64,000 nt of DNA from Oceanococcus sp041619555. Its GTDB lineage: Bacteria; Pseudomonadota; Gammaproteobacteria; Nevskiales; Oceanococcaceae. Shown in pieces: positions 1 through 10,855 of this stretch (positions within the stretch are counted from its first letter, which is position 1; every line of letters starts with the position of its first letter). Position numbers and translations under genes: made by a program. The stretch is from positions 1 through 64,000 of the forward strand of contig JBFKDQ010000005.1 of assembly GCA_041619555.1 (NCBI GenBank). The letters run 5' to 3'. The notes beneath the pieces were generated by a model. It did no database searches. It was not told the origin of the DNA and saw only the letters and a list, made by a program, of their open reading frames with translations.

Positions 1-1
1 C

Positions 2-1282
2 AACCCGGGCAGTTCACCACTCAAGCAGGCCGCTCGCGAGCGCCTGCTGGCGCTCGGCTTTGCGTCCTCGCAAATTGCCACCCTGGATGAACGCCAGACC
101 CCGGCACGGACCCTCACCCGCCTTGCGCCACAGACCGGCATTGTGGCGATGCTCGGCGTGCGCGAAGGTCAGTTCGTCACTCCGGGCACCCACATCATGA
201 CCCTCGCCGCGCTCGACGAGATCTGGGTTCTGGCCGACGTTCTGGAACGCGACGCCGCCCAGATCAAACCTGGCCTCGCCGCCACCGCGCAGGCCAGGGC
301 CCGGCCCGGGCGGGTCTGGCAGGGCCAGGTGGATTACGTGTATCCCAGTCTGGATCCCCGGACCCGCACGCTGCGAGTCCGCCTGCGCTTCGCCAACGCG
401 GATCGCACCTTGCTTCCGAACATGTTCGTGCAGGCCAGGATCGGTGTGCGGATCGCCGATGCGGCCCTGAGCATCCCCAGCGACGCCCTGATTCGCGGCG
501 CCAGAGGCGCACATGTGGTGGAAGACCTGGGTCAGGGTTCGTTCCGCATTGCGCCCGTCAAGATTGGCGCGCAGACCGCTGACCGGGTGGAAATCCTTTC
601 CGGCCTGGGCGAGCACAGCCGAGTGGTGATCGACGGCCAGTTCCTGATTGATGCCGAAGCCAATGTGGATGCCGAGGCGCGGCGGCTGGCCGGGCCACAG
701 GCCGGCCTGCCCGCCCACTCGGCGACAGGAACATCCGGTCCGGCGACTGCGGGCCCACAGGGGCATAGCCGGGCGGAAATCCTCGGCATCAACCGACAGC
801 AGATCGAACTGGCGCACGAGGCCATCAAGCCGCTGGGAAGCCAGGGTCTGAGCATGCCGGCCATGCAAATGCGATTCGCACTGGGCCCCGACGTCCACGC
901 CCACGACTGGCAGCCCGGCCAGAAGGTCCGGGTGCGGATCGAGCAAACCGCGCCGGGACATTACCGGGTACTGGAGATCAGCGAGGATGCCGCAGCCATC
1001 GCGCCGGTTGCCGCGCCGGACCGGGCGATGAGCGCGAGCAGGGAATCGCCGCCGCTCAACCAGGGCGTCGTGGTGGGTATCAATCCGCAGCAGCGCCAAG
1101 TGACCCTGGATCACGGTTGGATCGAAAACATCGGCATGCCGGCCATGGTGATGAGCTTCGCCCTTGCCCCTGACATCCGCCTCGATCAGATTTCGGTGGG
1201 CGACCGGGTCAGCTTCCACGTCATCGAACAGGACATGAACTATCTCATCGTCCAGTTGCAAGCCACGGGGCCGGCGGAGTGA
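2..1282 (+). CDS. cusB: RND efflux periplasmic adaptor (CusB type) with two C-terminal CusF-like domains, 5' truncated
   Basis: This is the membrane-fusion subunit of a Cu(I)/Ag(I) tripartite efflux pump, linking CusA in the inner membrane to an outer-membrane channel. The reading frame is open from base 2, so the N-terminus lies outside the window. The visible part starts in the hairpin/lipoyl region (AMLGVREGQFVTPGTHI) and runs through the beta-barrel. After a Gly/Ala/Pro linker, two CusF-like metal-binding modules follow, at about bases 769-1000 and 1063-1275. Each keeps a His (ELAHEA; LDHGW) and a Met-x-Met pair (MPAMQMRF; MPAMVMSF), and Met stands where CusF has its Trp. Its stop overlaps the cusA GTG start by 4 bp, so the two are translationally coupled. 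Family assignment is firm; metal specificity is inferred. Confidence 0.9.
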   Translation, partial: NPGSSPLKQAARERLLALGFASSQIATLDERQTPARTLTRLAPQTGIVAMLGVREGQFVTPGTHIMTLAALDEIWVLADVLERDAAQIKPGLAATAQARARPGRVWQGQVDYVYPSLDPRTRTLRVRLRFANADRTLLPNMFVQARIGVRIADAALSIPSDALIRGARGAHVVEDLGQGSFRIAPVKIGAQTADRVEILSGLGEHSRVVIDGQFLIDAEANVDAEARRLAGPQAGLPAHSATGTSGPATAGPQGHSRAEILGINRQQIELAHEAIKPLGSQGLSMPAMQMRFALGPDVHAHDWQPGQKVRVRIEQTAPGHYRVLEISEDAAAIAPVAAPDRAMSASRESPPLNQGVVVGINPQQRQVTLDHGWIENIGMPAMVMSFALAPDIRLDQISVGDRVSFHVIEQDMNYLIVQLQATGPAE

Positions 1283-4200
1283 TTGCCGCAATCATCCGTT
1301 GGGCCATCGCTCATCGTGGCCTGGTCCTGCTGAGCTGTGCCGGTCTTTGCATTGCCGGCCTGTGGGCCTTGCGCAGCACCGCCGTCGATGTCATCCCCGA
1401 TCTTTCCGACGTGCAGGTCATCGTCAAGACCACCTATCCCGGCCAGGCGCCCCGCGTGGTAGAGGATCAGGTCACCTATCCGTTGTCCAGCGCCTTGCTG
1501 TCGGTACCCAAAGCCCGGAGCGTGCGCGGCTACTCCTTTTTCGGCGATTCCTACATCTACGTGATTTTCGCCGATGGCACCGATCCCTACTGGGCGCGTT
1601 CGCGGGTGCTCGAGCAGCTGTCGCGGGCCAGCGCCCAGTTGCCACCCGCCGCACGACCGGAACTCGGACCGGACGCCACCGGCGTCGGCTGGATTTATGA
1701 ATACAGTCTGATCGACCGCAGCGGCACCCATGACATTGCCGCTCTCACCAGCCTGCAGAACTGGTTTCTCAAATTCGAACTGCAGAGCCTGGCTGGTGTC
1801 GCGGAGGTCGCCACCGTCGGTGGTATCGTCAAGCAGTATCAGGTCAGCGTCGATCCTGAACGCCTGCGTGCGCTGAATATTCCGCTGTCACGGGTCCGCT
1901 CCGCGATCCTGGCCGGCAATCAGGAAAGCGGCGGCGGTGTGATCGAGATGGCCGAGGCGGAATACATGGTGCGGGCCACCGGCTATATCTCGAGCCGCGA
2001 AGATCTGGCGGCGATCCCGCTGCTGAGCACGCCCGACGGCGTGGTGCTGCGCCTGGCCGATGTAGCCGAAATCAAACATGGACCAGAAATGCGCCGCGGC
2101 ATCGCCGAACTGAATGGCGAAGGCGAGGTGGTCGGTGGCATCGTGGTGATGCGTCAGGGCGAGAATGCTCAGGCCACCATCGCCCGGGTGAAGCAAAAAC
2201 TGGCTGCGCTGAAGGCCAGCCTGCCCAAGGAAGTCGAACTGATCACCACCTATGATCGTTCGCGCCTGATCGGACGTTCCATCGCGACCCTGCAGTCCAG
2301 CCTGCTGAGTGAGCTTGTGATCGTGAGTCTGATCTGCGCGGCCTTCCTGTTTCACCTGCGCTCGGCCCTGGTCACCGCAATCACACTGCCGGCGGGCATT
2401 CTGGTCGCCTTTCTCATCATGAAGATGCAGGGCCTCAACGCCAATGTGATGTCCCTGGGCGGCATTGCGATTGCCATCGGCGCGATGGTCGATGGCAGCA
2501 TCGTGATGATCGAAAACCTGCACAAACACCTGGAGCGTGAGGACGGCCGCGAGCACTGGCAGAAGGTCAGCGATGCGGCGGTGGAAGTCGGGCCTGCGCT
2601 GTTTTTTTCCCTGCTCATCATCACCCTGTCATTCCTGCCAGTCTTCGCCTTGCAGGCCCAGGAAGGACGCCTGTTTGCGCCGCTGGCGTTCACCAAAACC
2701 TATGCCATGGCCGCAGCCGCCGGTCTGGCCATTACGCTGGTGCCGGTCCTGATGGGATACGCGGTTCGCAAAGGCGTGCGGCCGGAGCGCGCCAATCCGC
2801 TCAATCGGACCCTGGCAGCGGCCTATGCACCGGCACTGGACTATGCCCTGCGCGAACCACGGCGGATACTGGCGGCAGCGCTGTTCCTGCTGCTGCTTTC
2901 CCTGTGGCCCGCCAGTCGCCTGGGCACCGAATTCATGCCACCGCTGGACGAAGGCGACTGGATGTACATGCCCACGACCCGTCCTGGCATTGCCATCGGG
3001 GAGGCCCGGCAACTGCTGCAGCACACCGACAAACTGATCAAGAGCGTGCCCGAAGTGCAAAGCGTCTTCGGCAAGATCGGACGGGCACAAACCGCCACCG
3101 ATCCAGCCCCCCTGAGCATGATCGAGACCACGATCCTTTTCAAGGATCCGCAGCAATGGAGAGCCGGCATGGATCTTGAGGACATTCGCGCCGAAATCCG
3201 TGAACGGGTCCAGGTTCCCGGCCTGAGCAACGCCTGGGTGATGCCCATCCGCACCCGGATTGACATGCTGGCCACCGGCATCAAGACACCTCTGGGCATC
3301 AAGATCTCGGGGCCGGAGCTGTCGGAGATCCAGGCCATCGGAGCGGAACTGGAAGCGCTGCTCAGCCCGCTCAAAGGCACCGCAAGCGTCTACGCGGACA
3401 GGGTCATGGGCGGTCGCTATGTGACGGTGGACATCGACCGGGCGCAGGCCGGCCGCTACGGGCTCAACATCGCCGATGTGCAGTTGATCATCCAAAGCGC
3501 GGTTGGCGGCATGAACATTGCGCACAGCGTCGAGGGCCTGGAGCGCTACCCGATCAACTTGCGCTACGCCCAGAGCTGGCGCGACTCGATCGAAGCCTTG
3601 AGCGGCCTGCCGCTGGTGACGGCCAGCGGCATCCATCTGAGCCTCGGAGATGTGGCGCAGCTGCGCATCGAAGACGGCCCCCCCATGATCAAGAGCGAGA
3701 ATGCCCGCCCTGCCGGCTGGGTGTACGTGGATGTTGAGGGCCCCGACCTCGATTCCTACGTTCGCGCGGCGCAGGAACTGGTCGGGCAGCAGCTGCAGTT
3801 GCCGGTCGGCTATGCCCTGCACTGGTCCGGACAATACGAATTCATGCAAAGGGCCAAAAAACGACTGAGCCTGGTGTTGCCGGTGACGCTCGGCATCATC
3901 GTGGTTCTCCTCTATCTGGCCTTTGGCAGCCTGCAACAGGCGCTGCTCATCCTGCTCACCGTGCCCATGGCCCTGATTGGCGGCGTCTGGCTGGTTTACC
4001 TGCTGGACTACCAGCTGTCGGTGGCTCTGGGCGTCGGCTTCATCGCCCTCGCCGGCCTTGCCGCCGAATTGGGCGTGATTCTGTTCGCCCGTCTGAATCA
4101 GGCCCTCGCCGGGGTGCCAAATCAGGCCGATGAGCTGCGCAGCGCGATCCGCGAGGGCGCCATGGCGCGTCTGCGGCCCATCGTGATGACGGCCTCGACC

Positions 4201-4377
4201 GTATTTGCGGGCCTGCTGCCGGTGATGCTGGCCGACGGCAGCGGCGCCGACATGATGCGCCGCATTGCCGCACCGCTGGTCGGGGGCATGATCAGCGCTC
4301 TGTTCTTGAGCCTGCTGGTCCTGCCCGCCATCTATCTGCTGTGGCGTGAATCCGGCTTCGCCCGGATCCGCGCATGA
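1279..4377 (+). CDS. cusA: Heavy-metal efflux RND transporter, CusA family
   Basis: This is the 1032-residue inner-membrane pump of a Cu(I)/Ag(I) exporter, driven by proton influx. It starts at a GTG that overlaps the cusB stop. The three methionines that form the CusA substrate site are present in matching contexts: Met564 (YMPTTRPG), Met614 (APLSMIETT) and Met663 (RIDMLATGIK). The TM4 proton-relay Asp405 sits in GAMVDGSIVMIEN, and the Glu equivalent to E939 is Glu930 (AAELGV). The third relay residue of E. coli CusA, Lys984 in RPKAMT, is Ile968 here (RPIVMT). Length and the HME-RND signature otherwise match the family. A monovalent Cu/Ag substrate is inferred from the Met triad. Confidence 0.95.
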   Translation: MIAAIIRWAIAHRGLVLLSCAGLCIAGLWALRSTAVDVIPDLSDVQVIVKTTYPGQAPRVVEDQVTYPLSSALLSVPKARSVRGYSFFGDSYIYVIFADGTDPYWARSRVLEQLSRASAQLPPAARPELGPDATGVGWIYEYSLIDRSGTHDIAALTSLQNWFLKFELQSLAGVAEVATVGGIVKQYQVSVDPERLRALNIPLSRVRSAILAGNQESGGGVIEMAEAEYMVRATGYISSREDLAAIPLLSTPDGVVLRLADVAEIKHGPEMRRGIAELNGEGEVVGGIVVMRQGENAQATIARVKQKLAALKASLPKEVELITTYDRSRLIGRSIATLQSSLLSELVIVSLICAAFLFHLRSALVTAITLPAGILVAFLIMKMQGLNANVMSLGGIAIAIGAMVDGSIVMIENLHKHLEREDGREHWQKVSDAAVEVGPALFFSLLIITLSFLPVFALQAQEGRLFAPLAFTKTYAMAAAAGLAITLVPVLMGYAVRKGVRPERANPLNRTLAAAYAPALDYALREPRRILAAALFLLLLSLWPASRLGTEFMPPLDEGDWMYMPTTRPGIAIGEARQLLQHTDKLIKSVPEVQSVFGKIGRAQTATDPAPLSMIETTILFKDPQQWRAGMDLEDIRAEIRERVQVPGLSNAWVMPIRTRIDMLATGIKTPLGIKISGPELSEIQAIGAELEALLSPLKGTASVYADRVMGGRYVTVDIDRAQAGRYGLNIADVQLIIQSAVGGMNIAHSVEGLERYPINLRYAQSWRDSIEALSGLPLVTASGIHLSLGDVAQLRIEDGPPMIKSENARPAGWVYVDVEGPDLDSYVRAAQELVGQQLQLPVGYALHWSGQYEFMQRAKKRLSLVLPVTLGIIVVLLYLAFGSLQQALLILLTVPMALIGGVWLVYLLDYQLSVALGVGFIALAGLAAELGVILFARLNQALAGVPNQADELRSAIREGAMARLRPIVMTASTVFAGLLPVMLADGSGADMMRRIAAPLVGGMISALFLSLLVLPAIYLLWRESGFARIRA

Positions 4378-4406
4378 GCTTTTCGCAACTGTTCTGGAGA
4401 CCCGCG

Positions 4407-4856
4407 ATGCGCCGTCTTTCCGGCCTTGTCCTGCTGCTGGCCCTGAGCGCCTGCAGCAGCCTGTCACAAACGCGTCATGACCACGCGCCCCCTCACCCTC
4501 TGGATTGTCCCAACCGACCCAACTGCGTCAGCAGCCAGAGCACGGATCCGGCTCGTCGCGTGGCAGCCTTCGAGCTGCGACAACCGGGGGAAGCAGCCTG
4601 GAATGCGCTGATCCGCCTGCTGGCCGACCAGCCGCACGCGCGCCTGCTCAATGCCGAAGCCAATGAAGCGACGCTGGAGTTCGATACCGCCTCGGGGATG
4701 TTCACCGATGATCTGCGCCTGGTTCGCGATCCGGCCGTTGGCCGGGTACAGGTTCGCTCGGCAAGCCGGGTGGGTTATTTTGATTTCGGCGCGAATCGTC
4801 GCCGGGTCGAAAATCTGCGCGCCCTGCTGCTGGCCGCCGAACTGATTCGCCACTGA
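4407..4856 (+). CDS. DUF1499 family lipoprotein
   Basis: This is a 149-residue lipoprotein. The signal peptide ends in a lipobox (LLALSACSS) and is followed by the DUF1499 core, which opens with CPNRPNCVSSQ. An in-frame ATG at 4374 overlaps the cusA stop, but the ATG at 4407 is preferred: GGAGA sits 6 bases upstream and the signal peptide then begins MRRLSG. Members of this family have no settled biochemical role. Position directly after cusBA suggests co-transcription and an envelope role linked to metal efflux; that link is inference only. Confidence 0.85.
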   Translation: MRRLSGLVLLLALSACSSLSQTRHDHAPPHPLDCPNRPNCVSSQSTDPARRVAAFELRQPGEAAWNALIRLLADQPHARLLNAEANEATLEFDTASGMFTDDLRLVRDPAVGRVQVRSASRVGYFDFGANRRRVENLRALLLAAELIRH

Positions 4857-4891
4857 GGCAACTCGGCCACTGCGTCCGGGCCGCAGCCGGA

Positions 4892-5428
4892 CTACTGCCG
4901 CAGCCGGCGGGCGCGCTGCAGCAGCAGCTGCAACACGGCTTCGAGTTCCGGCGCCGCACCGCTGGCCTCGACCTGGACGTTGACCCGTCCCAGACCGAAA
5001 GCGCCCATCCGGCCCGGCACGATGAATCCGCCATCTCCCCAGTCCCGCGGCTCTCCGGCCTCGAGGATGAACGGTGGATACTGATGCGACCAGGCCTTTT
5101 GCCGGCCGGCGGCATCGGTGTAGATGCTGATCTTCAGCTTGTAGGCCGCGCCCTTTTCCCCGCCCAGAAAATACTTGTAGTAGGCACTTTCCTCGACGTT
5201 CTGCAGCCGCAGACCGCGAATCGTGACCGGAGCTTCATCGCCCGCCGGGTAATCCGCCACCTTCACTTCCGACTTGATCTGCATCCGCGTGGCCCCGGGC
5301 ACATCCGCCACCGGCGGCCTCAGGCTGGCCAGGGAGAGGACCTCCCGGTTCTGACAGGCCCCCAGCAGGACGAGCAGGACCAGCCCAGTCCCGATGCCGG
5401 CACGGCGAAAAAAAGGCAACTTGGACAT
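4892..5428 (-). CDS. Hypothetical lipoprotein
   Basis: This is a 178-residue predicted lipoprotein, MSKLPFFRRAGIG followed by a hydrophobic stretch and the lipobox LLGAC. The start at 5428 has AGGAG 8 bases upstream; a longer frame to 5539 has no comparable site. The mature part contains Tyr-rich strands (EESAYYKYFLGG, YKLKISIYTD) and ends in a basic helix (LLLQRARRLRQ). I do not recognise a named family. It converges with the cusBA-DUF1499 operon, leaving only 35 bp between the stops. Confidence 0.75.
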   Translation of the reverse strand: MSKLPFFRRAGIGTGLVLLVLLGACQNREVLSLASLRPPVADVPGATRMQIKSEVKVADYPAGDEAPVTIRGLRLQNVEESAYYKYFLGGEKGAAYKLKISIYTDAAGRQKAWSHQYPPFILEAGEPRDWGDGGFIVPGRMGAFGLGRVNVQVEASGAAPELEAVLQLLLQRARRLRQ

Positions 5429-5577
5429 GCAAGAACTCCTGGCAGGAAACGGATCATCGCCAGCCATGCCGGCGCGACAAGAGTACACGCCAGACCCTGC
5501 GGACAACAGCGTGATGCCGATCCGTGCCCCCGCAGACACGACCGGATTCCGGCGCCGAAGCGACGCGCCTCCGGGAG

Positions 5578-6963
<1,386 letters not shown>

Positions 6964-7049
6964 GATGCTGATCCCCGTCGCCCCGCTCTGGCCCCTTGCA
7001 TGCTCCGGCCCAGCTTCTCACATCGGACAAAGGAACAAAAACCAGGGCC

Positions 7050-8738
7050 TCACTGCCGCTGCGCCCAATGCAGCTCGGCGAGCAGCGGAGCTTGCATCGC
7101 GAGCATCAGATCCTCATCCCGACCGTACACATCGGCACGCAGTTGCAGATCGCCGGCCTCATCCACCCAGGCGGTGCGATACAGCACGCGAACCGGCACC
7201 GGCCGGGCCAGCGTGACGCGCTGGCTCCACTCCTGGGGCCGCGTGCTGATGGGCCAGGGAATCTGGCCGTCGCCAAGCCAGGCCAGCAACAGTTGCGGCT
7301 GCTGCACACGCACGCAGCCGGCCGAGAAACTGCGTTGCGTGCGCTCGAACAGGTGTTGTTGCGGGGTGTCGTGAAGATAGACCGCATACGGATTGGGAAA
7401 CATGAATTTCACCCGCCCCAGGGCATTGCGTGGCCCGGGGCGCTGCCGCAACCGATAGGTAAAGTTGGCCGGCGTCATCCGCGCCCAGTCCAGCGCGGCC
7501 GGATCCAGCATCTGCCAGCCCTGGCGCTCCAGTTGCAGGAGTTCGAAACCGCGCCGTTCGATGCTCCCGGGGTCGGCCTTGAAGTCAGGCAAGAGATCCT
7601 GACTCGCGATCTTGTACGGCACGTTCCAGTAGGGATTCAGAACCACATAGCTGATGGTTCCGCTGAATTCCGGCGTCGGCCGCTGCGGCCGGCCGACAAT
7701 CGTCTTCATGCGTGCGACCGGGCGACCGTTTTCATACAGGCTAAGGGAAAAGGCGGGGATATTGACCTCCACATGACGTGCCCAGGCCTGCGTGTCCTGC
7801 CAGCGCCAGCGCTCCAGATTCACCGCCAGCCGTGGGCGAAGATGGCGCGGATCACGGCTGAGCAATGCGCGGGTTTCCGGCCCGATGACCCCGTCAGGGC
7901 TCACCCCGTTGCGCCGCTGCAACGCACGGATGGCCTCTTCCAGTCCCGGGCCGAAGCGCCCCCGCGCGGTGGCCACACCAAGATGGCTGGCCAGACCGTC
8001 GAGCCAGGGTGACTGCATGCCCGCTCGCCAGGAGCGGGTCTCGGCAATCGCCGGGAGCTGCCAGGCAGGGGCCGATGCGGCGTTGAGACGCGCAAGATGC
8101 CGGCTCAGGCGGAGATAGCCCGGATCCTGCGGACTCAGGCCACGAAAAGCGGCGGTCAGCCGGCCTGCCGCATAGGCCTCCAGCAGGAACCCGAGCAGTT
8201 CCGCCGCTTGGTCAGGATCGGGCAGACGCGTCTGCAAGGTCTCCCGCCGCAGACGCCCTCGCTGCAGGTGCAGGGCGTACACGATCGCCGCATCGGTGAA
8301 CAGGAAATCCAGATCCACGGCCAGACCCAGCCGGTTCGTTTCGGCTGGCAACAAGCTCAGGCCATGTCGCAACAAGGAGTAATGGTAGTCCTCCGGATTC
8401 AGGCCGTGATCCCGGGCGTGACTGAGCAGGCCGAGCAGTTCCCGCGCTTCCAGACGCCCACCTTCTGCATCGATCCAGGCGGGCTGATGGCCGCGCTGGC
8501 TGTAAAACTGTCGGACGGCCGCCGGGGCCAGCAGACGGCGATCCAGCACCTCGACCGCATCGGGCATCGGGAACATGTCCATGCGCAGGCGCAGACGGGC
8601 CGCCACGGCATCCTCACCGGCCTCGGCGCAAAGGCTGAATGCCAGCACCAGGCACACCAGGCCGACGAGGAGATCGGCCCGTCCGGACCCGCGATCAGGG
8701 GAAGTCGGAGCGACATGATGACCCGAAGACTCGCTCAT
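7050..8738 (-). CDS. L,D-transpeptidase, YcbB/LdtD-like
   Basis: This periplasmic enzyme forms 3-3 cross-links in peptidoglycan. The 562-residue protein has an N-terminal hydrophobic export segment (residues about 24-40), a scaffold domain, a peptidoglycan-binding helix bundle (LQRRNGVSPDGVIGPETRALL) and a C-terminal YkuD domain. The catalytic motif is FSAGCVRVQQ, with Cys475, preceded by the conserved His in VYLHDTP. The domain order and size match LdtD (YcbB) rather than the short Ldt enzymes. A site AAGGA lies 8-9 bases before the ATG. The upstream 286 bp (8739-9024) show no gene. The family is certain; the exact physiological role is inferred. Confidence 0.92.
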   Translation of the reverse strand: MSESSGHHVAPTSPDRGSGRADLLVGLVCLVLAFSLCAEAGEDAVAARLRLRMDMFPMPDAVEVLDRRLLAPAAVRQFYSQRGHQPAWIDAEGGRLEARELLGLLSHARDHGLNPEDYHYSLLRHGLSLLPAETNRLGLAVDLDFLFTDAAIVYALHLQRGRLRRETLQTRLPDPDQAAELLGFLLEAYAAGRLTAAFRGLSPQDPGYLRLSRHLARLNAASAPAWQLPAIAETRSWRAGMQSPWLDGLASHLGVATARGRFGPGLEEAIRALQRRNGVSPDGVIGPETRALLSRDPRHLRPRLAVNLERWRWQDTQAWARHVEVNIPAFSLSLYENGRPVARMKTIVGRPQRPTPEFSGTISYVVLNPYWNVPYKIASQDLLPDFKADPGSIERRGFELLQLERQGWQMLDPAALDWARMTPANFTYRLRQRPGPRNALGRVKFMFPNPYAVYLHDTPQQHLFERTQRSFSAGCVRVQQPQLLLAWLGDGQIPWPISTRPQEWSQRVTLARPVPVRVLYRTAWVDEAGDLQLRADVYGRDEDLMLAMQAPLLAELHWAQRQ

Positions 8739-9024
8739 TCAATTACTTCCTTGCGCTCACCGGCACGCAAGCGGCGTCCCGGACACCCAGGAGAGGCAAG
8801 AGCGGTGCCATGCGCATCCCGCAGCGAGATCAGTCGCCACACGCAATCTGCAGTGGCTCATCGAATCGTTGGCAGACAGGGTCCGAGATCCTGGCAAGAC
8901 CAGGACCTCACGCTTGCCCACCCTGCTCGCGGACAGATCGTGATTCCAATTCAGCGTCGAAGTCCATGAGCAATCCGCATCCGCTGGATGCTGACTGCCA
9001 GAACAAGGCCGAAACCAGAGCCAA

Positions 9025-9441
9025 TCAGCTGCAGGCCATTGCGCTCAGCAACAGTTGCCGCCGGTGCGCCCGGTATCGGTGTTCCCAGACGAAAACGCCT
9101 TGCCAGGTGCCCAGCGCCAGGCAACCATCGCGAACCGGCAGGCTCAGGCTGCTGGCGGTCAGCACGCTGCGCACATGCGCCGCCATGTCATCGGCACCCT
9201 CGGCCACATGGCGAAACCGCGGATCGCCATCGGGCACCAGATCGGCGAAATACGCCTCCAGATCACGCAAGACCTGAGGATCGGCATTCTCACAAAGAAT
9301 CAGTGAAGCGCTGGTATGGGCGATGAACACGTGCAGCAGGCCATGCTCCAGGCCGGAGCGCAGCACGGCCTGCTGCAGGCGCTCGGTAATTTCCGTCAGC
9401 CCCCTGCCGCGGGTCTGGATGGCCAGGTCATCCAGACGCAA
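9025..9441 (-). CDS. yjbQ: YjbQ family protein (UPF0047, secondary thiamine-phosphate synthase type)
   Basis: This is a small cytoplasmic protein of the YjbQ/UPF0047 family; some members have weak thiamine-phosphate synthase activity and the true role is unsettled. Family landmarks are VFIAHTSASLILCENADP, the acidic FRHVAEGADDMAAH and the C-terminal LGTWQGVFVWEHR. I place the start at a TTG (9441) with GGAGA 6 bases upstream, which gives exactly the usual family length of 138 residues. The in-frame ATG at 9549 would add 36 Arg/Gly-rich residues with no family counterpart. Confidence 0.88.
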   Translation of the reverse strand: MRLDDLAIQTRGRGLTEITERLQQAVLRSGLEHGLLHVFIAHTSASLILCENADPQVLRDLEAYFADLVPDGDPRFRHVAEGADDMAAHVRSVLTASSLSLPVRDGCLALGTWQGVFVWEHRYRAHRRQLLLSAMACS

Positions 9442-9570
9442 GAGAACTCTCCGTCCGCCTCTGCGCCCATCTCGTCCAGCGCGGAACTGCACCGCGTCGC
9501 GCAACCGCGCCGGCCCGCTTCGATAACGCGGTGGGGCGATCAGCAGCAAGCGGATCAGACATCACGGGCC

Positions 9571-10359
9571 TCAGAGCAGGTAGGGAATCACGGCCTTACG
9601 CTGGGCGGGATACTGCGGGAACTTATCGTGATACCAGGCATGATTCTGCAACGCGCGCGGCACCAGGTTGGCTGCCGTCACCAATACGAAAGCGACGCCG
9701 GCCAGCGACCAGGTGGCGATGGCCCAACCGGTCCAGATCAGCAATTCACCGAAATAGTTGGGGCAGCTGATCTTCTCGTACAGCCAGCCGTGGGGAATCT
9801 TGTAGCCGGTCTCGCCCGGCTTGCGCAGCGCCACCAGCATCGCATCGGCCTTGCGATTGACATGCCAGCCCACGGCGAACACCAGCAGACCCAGACCGAA
9901 TCGCGGATCCGCCAGCCAGGCCAGATCGTAGTCGGCACGGATGCTGCTCCAGGACAGGATGGAGGCATTGAGGAAGGACACGATGCTGTTGGTGACCACC
10001 GCCAGCAGCGGAATGCCAATCGGCGTGGTCTGCCCTGGCCTGACCTTGATCTTGAAGGGAAAAATAAACGTGCGATGAAAGTAGTGCGCCTGCCACAGGA
10101 CCAGCAGCAGCAGCGGGACCAGTTCCAGGGCGCGGTCGCCAAGAAAGAAGATGACCGCGAAGCCCACCGACGAGGGCGCCTCCATTACCACCCAGGCCCA
10201 GCGTGGCGAAATTCCGGGGCCCCAGAGCCGGCTGCGATCCGCGCCATGACGACCATAGGCGGCCGGCATGAAGAACAGCGCGGCAAAGATCAGCGGGCAG
10301 ACCACGAAAGTCGTCAATAAAAAGAAGTGATGCCACTCAAGCGGGCTGAACTCGAACAT
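9571..10359 (-). CDS. Steroid 5-alpha-reductase family membrane protein
   Basis: This 262-residue integral membrane protein resembles 3-oxo-5-alpha-steroid 4-dehydrogenases, which use NADPH to reduce the 4,5-double bond of 3-oxo-4-ene steroids or related polyprenoid substrates. At least five hydrophobic segments are visible. The C-terminus has the family features: GYKIPHGWLYEKISCPNYFGE, then a hydrophobic stretch, then HAWYHDKFPQYPAQRKAVIPYLL at the very end, as in eukaryotic SRD5A1/2. The downstream neighbour on the same strand is yjbQ. Substrate is unknown; a steroid or sterol role fits the acyl-CoA catabolic genes elsewhere in the window but is inference. Confidence 0.85.
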   Translation of the reverse strand: MFEFSPLEWHHFFLLTTFVVCPLIFAALFFMPAAYGRHGADRSRLWGPGISPRWAWVVMEAPSSVGFAVIFFLGDRALELVPLLLLVLWQAHYFHRTFIFPFKIKVRPGQTTPIGIPLLAVVTNSIVSFLNASILSWSSIRADYDLAWLADPRFGLGLLVFAVGWHVNRKADAMLVALRKPGETGYKIPHGWLYEKISCPNYFGELLIWTGWAIATWSLAGVAFVLVTAANLVPRALQNHAWYHDKFPQYPAQRKAVIPYLL

Positions 10360-10483
10360 GCGGTGTGGCCTGTACCTGAATCTGAACCGGAGGCGGCATT
10401 ATCACCGCAGCGAGCTGAATACCGCCAGTCAAGCGCCGCCCCACCCGGCCGATTTGGACCGCCAATGCCGCAATAGAAGCGGC

Positions 10484-10855
10484 TCAGCCGCCGACGGATA
10501 CCGGCATCAAGTGCTGCAGTTCGCGCCAGCCCCCGGCCACCGAATAGACCTGCCGATAGCCCATCGCCTGGAGATTGTCAGCGGCCAGAATGGAGCGATA
10601 GCCGCCGCCGCAGTACAGGTACACAGGCCGCTCCAGATCGGGACACAGGGCCACAATATCGCGCTCGATCACGCCCTTGCCCAGATGCCTGGCGCCCTGC
10701 AGGTGACCGGCCCGCCATTCCGACTCCTCCCGCACGTCCAGCAGCAAGGCATCGTGCCTGCCTGCCAGCAGTCCCGGCAGATCGGTCGCAGGCACTTCTT
10801 TCACCCGCAGTCGCGCGGCCTCCACCAGGCGCAGAAATGCTTCTGAATGCTCCAT
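10484..10855 (-). CDS. Single-domain rhodanese-like protein
   Basis: This 123-residue cytoplasmic rhodanese-fold protein is a likely sulfurtransferase. The motifs are DALLLDVREESEWRAGHLQGARHL (split here as CH2A-like DVREESEW and GHLQGA) and the active-site loop YCGGGYRS, with Cys82 as the persulfide carrier. The loop has six residues, the sulfur-binding type rather than the seven-residue Cdc25 type. A strong ribosome binding site (GAGGAGG) precedes the ATG. It is followed on the same strand, 124 bp downstream, by the 5-alpha-reductase gene. The sulfur acceptor is not evident from context. Confidence 0.88.
   Translation of the reverse strand: MEHSEAFLRLVEAARLRVKEVPATDLPGLLAGRHDALLLDVREESEWRAGHLQGARHLGKGVIERDIVALCPDLERPVYLYCGGGYRSILAADNLQAMGYRQVYSVAGGWRELQHLMPVSVGG

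Noticed and set aside
2629..4467. Long minus-strand open frame opposite cusA
   Set aside because: It is a GC-rich shadow of the cusA codons, full of His/Gln/Asp with no domain.
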